Assembly: GCA_903877125.1 (NCBI GenBank)
Contig: CAIRCM010000143.1
Location: 1-50,422, forward strand
Source of the DNA: an uncultured Acetobacteraceae bacterium
Lineage (GTDB): Bacteria > Pseudomonadota > Alphaproteobacteria > Acetobacterales > Acetobacteraceae
Reading direction: 5' to 3'
DNA: 50,422 nt
The notes beneath the pieces were generated by a model. The model saw only the letters and a list, made by a program, of their open reading frames with translations, was not told where the DNA came from and searched no databases. Of this stretch, positions 7,765-15,829 are shown piece after piece. The position numbers and the translations under genes are program-made. The number at the start of each line of letters is the position of its first letter. Position 1 is the stretch's first letter.

Positions 7765-8717
7765 TCAACCTCTTTCTCCGCCGTCTGATGTATGCCGTCC
7801 CGATCGCATTCGGCGTCAGCGTGGTCTGTTTTTCGCTGGTCTATCTCGCGCCCGGCGATCCCCTCCAGACCATTCTGCCGTCAGACGCTTCCGCCGACAC
7901 CATCGCGATGGTCAAGGCCGCCTATGGCTTCGATAAGCCGTTGCCCATCCAGTTCCTGAAATGGCTGGGCCGGGTGATGGTCGGCGATTTCGGCCAATCC
8001 ATCGCGACCCGCCGCCCCGTGGTTCTGGAGGTCACCGGCGCGCTCTACAATACCTCGGTCCTCGCTTTGTTCGCCGTACCCATTGCCTTCTCCACTGGCT
8101 TCTCGATGGGCGCCATCGCCGGATGTTTCCCCGGCAAATGGATCGATCGCGTTCTGACGGGGTCGGCGGTCCTCGGGGTGAGCCTGCCGAATTACTGGTT
8201 CGGTATCGTCCTGGTCATCTTCTTCGCGGTGGAGGCGATGGTGCTCCCCGCCACCGGGATGGGCGCCAACGGGTCCGACCAGTTCAATTTCCTGCGCTGG
8301 TCCGATGCGCGATACCTCGTGCTGCCGGTCATCACCCTCTCGATGGTGCCAATCGGCATCATCGCTCGGACAACGCGCGCCGCGGTGGCCGAGGTGATGA
8401 ATCAGGATTTCGTCATCACCTTGCGCGCCAAAGGTCTGAGCGAAACCGCGGTCATCCGCCACGTCCTGAAGAATGCGCTGCCGCAGGTGCTCGCGGTGAT
8501 GGGCCTGCAATTCGGCTACCTCATGGGTGGATCGATCCTGGTTGAAACCGTGTTCACCTGGCCCGGCAGCGGCTTCCTGCTCAGCAAGGCCATTATCAAC
8601 CGGGACGTACCGGTTCTCCAGGGCACGATTCTGATGCTCGCTTTGATTTTCGTTGCCACCAACCTGCTGGTCGATCTGATGCAATCGTGGATCGACCCGC
8701 GCATCCGGCGGACCTGA
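7761..8717 (+). CDS. ABC transporter permease, DppB/OppB type
   Basis: 318 residues with about six transmembrane segments. The N-terminus LRRLMYAVPIAFGVSVVCFS followed by YLAPGDP is diagnostic of DppB/OppB permeases. The cytoplasmic EAA loop that contacts the ATPases is seen in DFVITLRAKGLSETAVIRHV. The start ATG overlaps the stop of the binding-protein gene (ATGA), so translation is coupled. It forms a heterodimer with the next gene product in the inner membrane. Confidence 0.9.
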   Translation: MINLFLRRLMYAVPIAFGVSVVCFSLVYLAPGDPLQTILPSDASADTIAMVKAAYGFDKPLPIQFLKWLGRVMVGDFGQSIATRRPVVLEVTGALYNTSVLALFAVPIAFSTGFSMGAIAGCFPGKWIDRVLTGSAVLGVSLPNYWFGIVLVIFFAVEAMVLPATGMGANGSDQFNFLRWSDARYLVLPVITLSMVPIGIIARTTRAAVAEVMNQDFVITLRAKGLSETAVIRHVLKNALPQVLAVMGLQFGYLMGGSILVETVFTWPGSGFLLSKAIINRDVPVLQGTILMLALIFVATNLLVDLMQSWIDPRIRRT

Positions 8718-8719
8718 CA

Positions 8720-9616
8720 ATGTCGAACGCGATGACCCTCCCTCAACACCCCGCGAAAGAACAGGCAGCCCCGAAACAGCGCGGCTACTGGGGCTCCGTG
8801 CTCTACCGCCTGCGCTACGACCCGGTCACCGTCTTCTTCGGCTGCGTCGTGCTCGCGATCATTCTGGCCGCGATCTTCGCACCGGTCCTGGCACCCTTCG
8901 ATCCCTACAAGGAATCGATCATCGGTCGGCTGAAGCCCATGGGCTGGAAAGGCCATCTGCTCGGCACCGACGAGCTTGGCCGCGATCTGCTCTCCCGTCT
9001 GCTCTATGGCGGCCAGGTCTCGTTGCTCATGGGTGTCGTTCCTGTCGCCATCGCCACCGTCATCGGCGGCACGCTCGGCGTCATCGGCGGCTTCGGCGGC
9101 CGGCGGGTGAACACCGCGATCATGCGCACGATGGACGTCTTCTACGCCTTCCCATCCGTGCTGCTGGCAGTGGCCATCTCCGGCGCCATGGGCGGTGGTG
9201 CGGCCAACGGCATGATCGCGCTGTCGATGGTCTTCACCCCCGCCATGTGCCGCGTCGCCGAAACCGCCACCGCGCAGGTCAAAAACCTGGACTTCGTGGA
9301 GGCCGCGCGTGCCACCGGTGCGGGAACATTGACCATCCTGCGCTACCACATCCTGGGCAATGTCCTCGGTCCCGTCTTCATTTACGCATCGTCGCTGGTC
9401 AGCGTCGGCATCCTGCTGGCCTCCGGACTGTCCTTCCTCGGCCTCGGCGTGAAACCCCCGACCGCCGATTGGGGCCTGATGCTCAGCACGTTGCGCCAGT
9501 CGATCTACATCAACCCCGCGATCTGTGCGCTGCCTGGCGTCGCGATCCTCATCGCCTCCGTCAGTTTCAATCTCCTCAGCGACGGAATCCGCTCGGCCAT
9601 GGATGTGAGGCTATGA
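8720..9616 (+). CDS. ABC transporter permease, DppC/OppC type
   Basis: 298 residues from the ATG two bases after the previous stop. RYDPVTVFFGCVVLAIILAA then IFAPVLAPFDP is the OppC N-terminal domain. GTDELGRDLLSRLLYGGQVS and the EAA loop FVEAARATGAGTLTILRYHI confirm the DppC class. About six membrane segments are visible. It pairs with the DppB-type subunit, and its stop overlaps the start of the first ATPase gene. Confidence 0.9.
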   Translation: MSNAMTLPQHPAKEQAAPKQRGYWGSVLYRLRYDPVTVFFGCVVLAIILAAIFAPVLAPFDPYKESIIGRLKPMGWKGHLLGTDELGRDLLSRLLYGGQVSLLMGVVPVAIATVIGGTLGVIGGFGGRRVNTAIMRTMDVFYAFPSVLLAVAISGAMGGGAANGMIALSMVFTPAMCRVAETATAQVKNLDFVEAARATGAGTLTILRYHILGNVLGPVFIYASSLVSVGILLASGLSFLGLGVKPPTADWGLMLSTLRQSIYINPAICALPGVAILIASVSFNLLSDGIRSAMDVRL

Positions 9617-10647
9617 CGATGGAAAATCTCTCCGATCGCGGCGGTCCCGCCCAGCCGCTCCTGATTGCCAAAGATCTGCGCAAACACTTCAAGGTCAAAG
9701 GCGGCGCCCCCGGCGCCACCGTGCGCGCGGTCGATGGCGTATCGTTCACCATCCATAAGGGCGAGACCCTGGGTATCGTGGGCGAAAGCGGCTGTGGAAA
9801 ATCCACGCTGGCCCGCCTGCTGCTCCATCTGATCGAACCCGACAGCGGAGAATTGGTGTTCGACGGCGACCCCGTCGGCGAAATGCGCGGCATCAGCGTC
9901 AACGCCCTCCGCCGTCAGGTGCAGATGGTGTTTCAGGACAGCGCATCTTCGCTCAATCCCCGCATGCCGGTGCGCGATTCCATCGCCTTCGGCCCGCACG
10001 TCCACGGCAAAACCAAAGCGGAATCCAGCCGCATCGCCCGCGATGTCCTCGTCAAGGTCGGTTTGAAACCCGATCTGTTCGGTCCGCGCTACCCGCACGA
10101 ATTGTCCGGCGGCCAAAAGCAGCGTGTGAACATTGCCCGAGCGCTGGCGATCGAACCGCGCATGGTGATTTTGGATGAAGCGGTGTCGGCCCTGGATAAA
10201 TCCGTCGAAGCGCAGGTCCTGAATCTGTTGCGTGCCCTGAAGGAGAATTTCAACCTCACCTATCTCTTCATCAGCCACGACCTCAGCGTCGTCCGTTACA
10301 TCAGCGACCGCGTGCTGGTGATGTACCTCGGTGCCGTCGTCGAACTCGGTCCAGTCAACGAAATTTTCTCCCGTCCCAAACACCCCTACACCGTGGCCTT
10401 GCTGGCGTCCCGCCCATCGATGGACCCTGCCAACCGGATCGAGGAACCTCCACTTACCGGCGACCCGCCCAGCCCCATCGATCCCCCCTCCGGCTGCCGT
10501 TTCCGCACCCGTTGCCAATTCGCCGAAACAGTATGCGCCGAGGTTCAGCCGGTGCTCGGTCAATGGAACGACCGGGACTCCCACATTGCAGCCTGCCACA
10601 TGCGCGACCCCGCCTCCGGCCACTCGCGCGCAACGGAGGTGAATTGA
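9613..10647 (+). CDS. ABC transporter ATPase, DppF/OppF type
   Basis: 344 residues from the ATG overlapping the permease stop (ATGA); the frame is open further upstream but codes for nothing recognisable there. Walker A is GESGCGKST (57-65), the ABC signature LSGGQ (164-168) and Walker B MVILDEA (184-190). The C-terminus carries an oligo_HPY-type extension with cysteines (CRFRTRCQFAETVCAE), typical of dipeptide and oligopeptide importers. It energises uptake together with the ATPase that starts two bases downstream. Confidence 0.9.
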   Translation: MTMENLSDRGGPAQPLLIAKDLRKHFKVKGGAPGATVRAVDGVSFTIHKGETLGIVGESGCGKSTLARLLLHLIEPDSGELVFDGDPVGEMRGISVNALRRQVQMVFQDSASSLNPRMPVRDSIAFGPHVHGKTKAESSRIARDVLVKVGLKPDLFGPRYPHELSGGQKQRVNIARALAIEPRMVILDEAVSALDKSVEAQVLNLLRALKENFNLTYLFISHDLSVVRYISDRVLVMYLGAVVELGPVNEIFSRPKHPYTVALLASRPSMDPANRIEEPPLTGDPPSPIDPPSGCRFRTRCQFAETVCAEVQPVLGQWNDRDSHIAACHMRDPASGHSRATEVN

Positions 10648-10648
10648 C

Positions 10649-11635
10649 ATGTCGTCACCGCTTGTCGAAGTCCAGGACCTCAACGTTCGCTTCGTGACCC
10701 GTGAATCGACCGCCCATGCCGTGAACGGCGTCACCTTCAGTGTCCAACCGGGGGAGGTCCTGTGCATCCTCGGTGAATCCGGTTCCGGGAAAAGCGTCAC
10801 CCTGCGCGCCCTGATGCGTCTGCTGCCGGCCAACAAGGCCCGCATTTCCGGCAGTATCAAGGTGGATGGTCAGGACGTCCTGGCGCTCGACGCGGCGGGC
10901 CTGAGCCGTCTGCGCGGCGGTCTGGTCTCGATGATTTTTCAGGAGCCGATGACCGCGCTCGATCCCGTCTACACGATAGGCGACCAAATCGTCGAAACGA
11001 TCCGGCGTCACAAGGGCGGGACCAAGGCCGCCGCCAGGGCACGCGCTTTGGAGTTGCTGGAACTGGTGAAGATCCCCTCGGCTGCGCAACGGCTGGACAA
11101 TTACCCGCACGAACTGTCCGGCGGGTTGCGCCAGCGCGCCATGATCGCGATGGCCCTGTCCTGCGGCCCGCGTCTGCTGCTGGCCGACGAGCCGACCACC
11201 GCGCTGGACGCAACGGTGCAAATCCAGGTGCTGATCCTGCTGCGGAAATTGCAGGCCGACCTTGGCATGGGAACGATTTTCGTCACCCACGATCTCGGCG
11301 TCGCCAGCGAAATCGCCGACCGTATCGCCGTGATGTATGCTGGTCGCATCATCGAGGAAGGACCGGTCGCCGACATCCTCGCCAACCCGCTGCACCCCTA
11401 CACCCGGGGCCTCATGGCCTCCACCGTGCATGGCCAAAGCCGCGACCGCGACATCGATGCGATCCCCGGCAGCCCGCCCGACCTGCGGCAACTCCCGCCC
11501 GGCTGCGCCTTCGCCCCCCGCTGCGCCCAAGCATCGGGCGACTGTCTGACCGCACCGCCCGAACCCCGCTACCCCGCCCCCGGACGAATGGCCCGCTGTG
11601 TCCAGGTCAGCGCCAAAACGCCGGAGTTCGCATGA
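10649..11635 (+). CDS. ABC transporter ATPase, DppD/OppD type
   Basis: 328 residues. Walker [10 protein letters not shown] (42-50), signature LSGGLRQR (156-163) and Walker B LLLADEP are intact. The last position of the P-loop motif is Ser-Val rather than Ser-Thr, which occurs in OppD-type subunits. The C-terminal region has the oligo_HPY cysteines ([18 protein letters not shown]). It completes the importer: one binding protein upstream, two permeases and two ATPases. Its stop is followed at once by the isochorismatase-like gene. Confidence 0.9.
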   Translation: MSSPLVEVQDLNVRFVTRESTAHAVNGVTFSVQPGEVLCILGESGSGKSVTLRALMRLLPANKARISGSIKVDGQDVLALDAAGLSRLRGGLVSMIFQEPMTALDPVYTIGDQIVETIRRHKGGTKAAARARALELLELVKIPSAAQRLDNYPHELSGGLRQRAMIAMALSCGPRLLLADEPTTALDATVQIQVLILLRKLQADLGMGTIFVTHDLGVASEIADRIAVMYAGRIIEEGPVADILANPLHPYTRGLMASTVHGQSRDRDIDAIPGSPPDLRQLPPGCAFAPRCAQASGDCLTAPPEPRYPAPGRMARCVQVSAKTPEFA

Positions 11636-11636
11636 C

Positions 11637-12311
11637 ATGATGTTTCCCCAGCCGATCGTAGACCGCGTCGTTGCCCGCCGGGGCACCGAACATATCTTCG
11701 CCGATCTGAATCCCAAGCGCACCGCCCTGGTCGTCATCGACCTCCAATACGCTTTCATGGACGATGCGATCGGCCATGCCGTCTGCCCCGCGGCCCGCGA
11801 AATCGTCCCAGCCGTGAACCGTCTCGCCGCCGCCGTGCGCGAAACCGGCGGCGGGGTATTCTGGATCAAGAACACCTTCGACGCCCGTTGCGAGGTTGAA
11901 TGGTCCGTCATGCAGGACATGGCCACCCCAGCCGCTCGTGCAAAACGCGCCGCGGCCATGTCGGAGGACACGCCGGGGCACGCCCTCTGGCCCGAACTCG
12001 ATGTCCAAACCGGCGATGAAATCCTGAAGAAGTACCGTTTCAGTGCATTCCTGCCCGGTGCGTCCGACCTGCCGGAACGTCTCCGAGCCCGCGGGTTCGA
12101 TACGGTGTTGATCACCGGGACGGTGACCAACATCTGCTGCGAATCCTCTGCCCGCGACGCGATGATGTCGAATTTCCGGGTGGTCATGGTCAGCGACGCG
12201 AACGCCGCTTCCACGCCGGAAGAGCACGCCGCATCGCTGACCGCATTCTACCTGACCTTCGGCGACGTCATGGATACCGACCAGGTCATTCACGTTCTTC
12301 GTAACAAATAG
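11637..12311 (+). CDS. Isochorismatase-like cysteine hydrolase
   Basis: 224 residues, counted from the first of two adjacent ATG codons. GGAG lies about 11 bases upstream. The family triad is visible: Asp in VVIDLQ (D35), Lys in ILKKYRFSAF (K131/132) and Cys in TNICCESSARDA (C167). Members hydrolyse amides, carbamates or related C-N bonds (N-carbamoylsarcosine amidase, nicotinamidase) or the isochorismate ether. It lies inside the ABC operon, between the ATPases and a second binding protein. That suggests it cleaves the imported compound, perhaps an amide or ureide; the substrate is inferred from context only. Confidence 0.85.
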   Translation: MMFPQPIVDRVVARRGTEHIFADLNPKRTALVVIDLQYAFMDDAIGHAVCPAAREIVPAVNRLAAAVRETGGGVFWIKNTFDARCEVEWSVMQDMATPAARAKRAAAMSEDTPGHALWPELDVQTGDEILKKYRFSAFLPGASDLPERLRARGFDTVLITGTVTNICCESSARDAMMSNFRVVMVSDANAASTPEEHAASLTAFYLTFGDVMDTDQVIHVLRNK

Positions 12312-12322
12312 GAACTTCGGCG

Positions 12323-13891
12323 ATGAAGAAAACCTTGGCCGCGATTGCCCTGTCGATCGGTCTGACCGCGCCTGCCTGGGCTGACACCACCGTCACGGTG
12401 GCGATGACCGCCGGCGATATCCCCATCACCACCGGTATTCCCGACCAAGGCAGCGAGGGTGTGCGCTTCGTCGGCTATTCCCTCTACGACGCGCTCGTCC
12501 TTTTCGATCTCTCCCGTTCCGACAAGGCCTCGGATATCCGGCCCGGTCTCGCTACCGCCTGGCATATCGATCCCGAGAACCAGAAGCGCTGGATCTTCAC
12601 CCTGCGGGAGGGGGTGAAATGGCATGATGGCTGCCCCTTCACCGCCGATGACGTCGTCTGGAATTTCCGCCGCATCCTCGACAAAACGGCGCCGCAGTTC
12701 GATGCGTTTCAGTTCGCCCTCGGCCGCACCTACGCTGGCAATGTGCAAAGCGTCGACAAGATCGACGATCATACCGTCGCCTTCAACATGGATCGGGTGC
12801 ACTCGCTGTTTCCCTATCTCCTCCCGCAGATCATGCTGATCAGCCCCTGCAACGCCGAGCGGCTGAAATACAACAACAACGCACTGATGTTTTCCCCGTC
12901 CGGTACCGGCCCGTACCGCTATCACCACATGGTTGCGCACGAACGCCTGGAACTCGATGCCAATACGGACTATTGGGATAAATCCCGCATCCCCAAACAC
13001 GACCATCTCGTGCTGATCCCCATGCCTGAAGCGGCAACCCGCACCGCTGCCCTGCTGTCGGGTCAGGTGAATTTCATCGAGGCCCCGACGCCCGACGCCA
13101 TTCCCCGACTCAAAGCCGCCGGCATGAACGTCATCACCAACACCTACCCGCACAATTGGGCGTATCAGCTCAATTTCGTGAAGGGGCCCATGACGGACAT
13201 CCGCATCCGCCGCGCCGCCAACTATGCCATCAACCGAGACGACGTCGTCGAGTTGCTTGGCGGTACCGCCATCGCCGGCTACACCACCGCCCCCCCGGGC
13301 ATGCCGTACTACGGCCACCCGGTTAAATACGCATACGATCCTGCCAAGGCGACCGCGCTACTGAAAGAGGCCGGCTGTTACCCCTGCAAGATAAATCTCG
13401 CGATCTCGACCTCCGGCTCCGGTCAGATGCAGCCGCTGCCGATGAACGAACTGGTCAAAGCCCAATTGGACGCGGTGGGCTTTCAAACCACGCTGACGTC
13501 GATGGACTGGAACGCGTTGTTGAATGTTTCCCGCGGCGGCGTCGACAAATTCCCCGACTTCGACGGCGTCAACATCAGTCGCAATCTGGTCGATCCCTTC
13601 AACGGCATCGTCCGTCATGTCTGGACCGGGCAATGGGCCCCCATCGGCGGCAATTGGGGCCATTTCTCCACCCCGGAAACCGAGGCGCTGGTCACCCAGA
13701 TATTCAACGAATTCGACGATGCCAAGCGTATGGCCCTGCTCACCAAACTGCACGAAACCATGAGCGAGGACGCGCTGATGATCTGGGTGGCGCACGACCT
13801 CAACCCCCGCGCCCTGTCGCCCAAACTCAAGGGCTTCATCCAGGCCCAGAGCTGGTTCCAGGATCTGACGCCGATTGTCGTATCGCCGTAA
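12323..13891 (+). CDS. ABC transporter substrate-binding protein, family 5 (copy 2)
   Basis: 522 residues with a short signal peptide (MKKTLAAIALSIGLTAPAWA). Its whole length parallels the first binding protein. Shared blocks include TAGDIPITTGIPDQG, WHDGCPFTADDVVWN, ITNTYPHNWAYQLNFVKGPM and AGCYPCKINLAISTSGSGQM. The proteins clearly come from a duplication and have since diverged, so they probably bind related but different ligands and share one permease/ATPase core. AGGAA precedes the ATG. The gene ends the transporter block, and a strong hairpin follows before the metallo-hydrolase. Confidence 0.9.
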   Translation: MKKTLAAIALSIGLTAPAWADTTVTVAMTAGDIPITTGIPDQGSEGVRFVGYSLYDALVLFDLSRSDKASDIRPGLATAWHIDPENQKRWIFTLREGVKWHDGCPFTADDVVWNFRRILDKTAPQFDAFQFALGRTYAGNVQSVDKIDDHTVAFNMDRVHSLFPYLLPQIMLISPCNAERLKYNNNALMFSPSGTGPYRYHHMVAHERLELDANTDYWDKSRIPKHDHLVLIPMPEAATRTAALLSGQVNFIEAPTPDAIPRLKAAGMNVITNTYPHNWAYQLNFVKGPMTDIRIRRAANYAINRDDVVELLGGTAIAGYTTAPPGMPYYGHPVKYAYDPAKATALLKEAGCYPCKINLAISTSGSGQMQPLPMNELVKAQLDAVGFQTTLTSMDWNALLNVSRGGVDKFPDFDGVNISRNLVDPFNGIVRHVWTGQWAPIGGNWGHFSTPETEALVTQIFNEFDDAKRMALLTKLHETMSEDALMIWVAHDLNPRALSPKLKGFIQAQSWFQDLTPIVVSP

Positions 13892-13899
13892 CCGCGATA

Positions 13900-13932
13900 G
13901 CTTCTCCCTCCTGACAACCGGGAGGGAGAAGC
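13900..13932 (+). promoter_or_regulatory. Perfect hairpin covering the RBS of the metallo-hydrolase
   Basis: GCTTCTCCCTCC (13900-13911) and GGAGGGAGAAGC (13921-13932) form a perfect 12-bp stem around a nine-base loop. The right arm contains the Shine-Dalgarno sequence (GGAGGGAG) of the gene whose ATG is at 13934. There is no T tract, so it does not look like a simple terminator. It can hide the ribosome binding site or act as an RNA processing or stability element. Confidence 0.7.
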
Positions 13933-13933
13933 C

Positions 13934-14812
13934 ATGCGACAGGTCAGAATCGGCGACATCACCATCGATGCGGTGATCGAACGGGAAGGCCCCTGGCGCT
14001 TTCCCGCGCAGTTTTTTCCGATGTTCTCCCAGGAAGTCTGGGACAAACATTTGCCGTCCATGGAACCCGAGGTCTTCGACGCCGCCCTTGGCATGATCGT
14101 CGTCACCTACCAGACCTTCGTCGTGCGGACCCCGAAACACACCATCCTGGTCGATACCTGCACCGGGGAGGACAAAGGTCACCCCGCGCCGTTCGATTTC
14201 CCCGGCAAGGAACGCTGGCGGAAGGAGCTTTTCGCCCTCGGCGTCACCTTCGAATCCGTGGACTACGTCTTCTGCACCCATCTGCACATCGACCACACCG
14301 GCTGGAACACCACACTGAAGGACGGCCGCTGGGTGCCGACTTTCCCGAACGCCAAATACATCTTCCACAAGAAGGAATACGCGGTGTGGGAGGCCGAGCA
14401 CAAAGCCGGCAACAACCCGCCCGGCACGGTGTTCCGCGACAACTGCCTGCCGATCGTCGAAGCCGGGCAGGCGCTGCTGGTCGATGACGACTACGCGCTG
14501 GATGACACCGTGACCCTGACGCCGACGCCGGGCCATTCGCCGCACCATTGCTGCGTCAATATCTTTTCCCGCGGGCAGCGGGCGGTCGTGACCGGCGACA
14601 TGATGCACCACAATATCCAGTGCCGCGAACCCGACTGGTGCCCCGGCGTGGACTGGGCGCCGAAGGAGGCGATTGCCTCCCGCCGTTCCTTCCTCGCTTC
14701 GGTCGCGGACACGCCGACGCTGATCATGCCGATCCACTTTCCCGCGCCGACGGTTGGGCTGGTGACGTCGGACGGTCCGGACCGGTTCTACTACCGTTAC
14801 AAGCGCGACTGA
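13934..14812 (+). CDS. MBL-fold metallo-hydrolase, AHL-lactonase-like
   Basis: 292 residues. The dinuclear zinc motif HLHIDH is complete at 116-121 (CTHLHIDHTGWN). Further ligands are in TPGHSPHH, VTGDMMHH and IMPIHFPAPT. This domain order occurs in the broad group annotated as N-acyl homoserine lactonase family or Zn-dependent hydrolase, and no lactone substrate can be proven here. It has no signal peptide. It is the last gene of the rightward transporter region, so it may open a ring or hydrolyse an ester or lactam in the imported substrate. The stop codon directly abuts the stop of the opposing dioxygenase gene. Confidence 0.85.
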   Translation: MRQVRIGDITIDAVIEREGPWRFPAQFFPMFSQEVWDKHLPSMEPEVFDAALGMIVVTYQTFVVRTPKHTILVDTCTGEDKGHPAPFDFPGKERWRKELFALGVTFESVDYVFCTHLHIDHTGWNTTLKDGRWVPTFPNAKYIFHKKEYAVWEAEHKAGNNPPGTVFRDNCLPIVEAGQALLVDDDYALDDTVTLTPTPGHSPHHCCVNIFSRGQRAVVTGDMMHHNIQCREPDWCPGVDWAPKEAIASRRSFLASVADTPTLIMPIHFPAPTVGLVTSDGPDRFYYRYKRD

Positions 14813-15814
14813 TCAGGCGGCGGCCCGCGCCCGCCGCTCCTGATAGATCCGTTCATAGATCGCCGCGCGCTGCATAATCGCGTCGGCGATCGGGCGGTCA
14901 TTCTCGATCCGCAGCCACAATCGCAGCAGATGCCGGGTATGTGCTGCCGAATCCTGATACGAATCGCGCGCGTGCAGCATCTGGAAGTTATGCCATAGCA
15001 TCATCTCCCCCGGTTCCAGCAGGAATTTCGCCCGCAGATCGTCCCGCTCCGCCATCGCATCGAAATAATCCAGTGCTTCCAGCAGCTTTTCCGGCAATTC
15101 CTCGCCGCGCAGCCGAGCGGCTTCGTGCATGAAGCTGCGGGATATGCCGCAGCTGACGATGCCGTCGATGCAGCAGAATATGGGGATTTTGAAATTGGTA
15201 ACGGGTTCGGAAGTAAACCGAGCCTCCGCGACCGCATAATAATATCCCTCGTACAATGGCGCGAGCAGATCCGGGCGCGTCGCCAGGATTTCGTTATGGA
15301 TCGCCATGCTGCTGACGATCCGGCTGAAGCCCCCGGTTTCGCTGCGTTGCAGGCACATCAGCCCCACCATGCGGTATGAATCGGTGTGCGGGGTCAGTTC
15401 CTCGTTGCTGCGATAACCGCGCGCGACGGGATCGTCCTTCACGTGCCGCACATGCCCCAGCCGGTCGCCCAGCGCGCTCTGTTCAACCGGATATCCCAAC
15501 CGGCAACCGAGGCCCCAGTACACCCGCTCCATATCCTCTTCGGAATGGGTTGCCGGTGTGATGCCGGACAGCAGCACCGCACCGCGGCCATGCCGGATCG
15601 TCCGGTCCAGTCCTTTGGCCAGCGCGATGATTTCCGGATGATCGAAATCGGCGGCGGTGGTTTCCTGCGGCTTCAGATGCCGGGTGCGCCGCAGCGCCGC
15701 ATCGAACGCGGCCAACTGTGCTGGCGTCAGCGGTTGTGTCAGTCCCGCCTTGCCGCCGATCTCTTGGCTGGTCCAGGCGTTCGGGCCTTCGATCTTCTGC
15801 TGGTAGGGCGTCAT
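14813..15814 (-). CDS. TauD/TfdA-family Fe(II)/2-oxoglutarate dioxygenase
   Basis: 333 residues. The metal triad is visible as H143 and D145 (TPHTDSYR) and H281 (QMLHARDSY). The 2-oxoglutarate arginine lies in HLLRLWLR near 298. EPGEMMLWHNFQMLHARDS is typical of the TauD/TfdA/CAS-like group. It would hydroxylate an organic substrate using O2 and 2-oxoglutarate, releasing succinate and CO2. It starts 15 bp after the GMC oxidoreductase stop and is the last gene of the leftward redox operon. The substrate is unknown. Confidence 0.85.
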   Translation of the reverse strand: MTPYQQKIEGPNAWTSQEIGGKAGLTQPLTPAQLAAFDAALRRTRHLKPQETTAADFDHPEIIALAKGLDRTIRHGRGAVLLSGITPATHSEEDMERVYWGLGCRLGYPVEQSALGDRLGHVRHVKDDPVARGYRSNEELTPHTDSYRMVGLMCLQRSETGGFSRIVSSMAIHNEILATRPDLLAPLYEGYYYAVAEARFTSEPVTNFKIPIFCCIDGIVSCGISRSFMHEAARLRGEELPEKLLEALDYFDAMAERDDLRAKFLLEPGEMMLWHNFQMLHARDSYQDSAAHTRHLLRLWLRIENDRPIADAIMQRAAIYERIYQERRARAAA

Positions 15815-15829
15815 GGCGCGATTTCCTCC

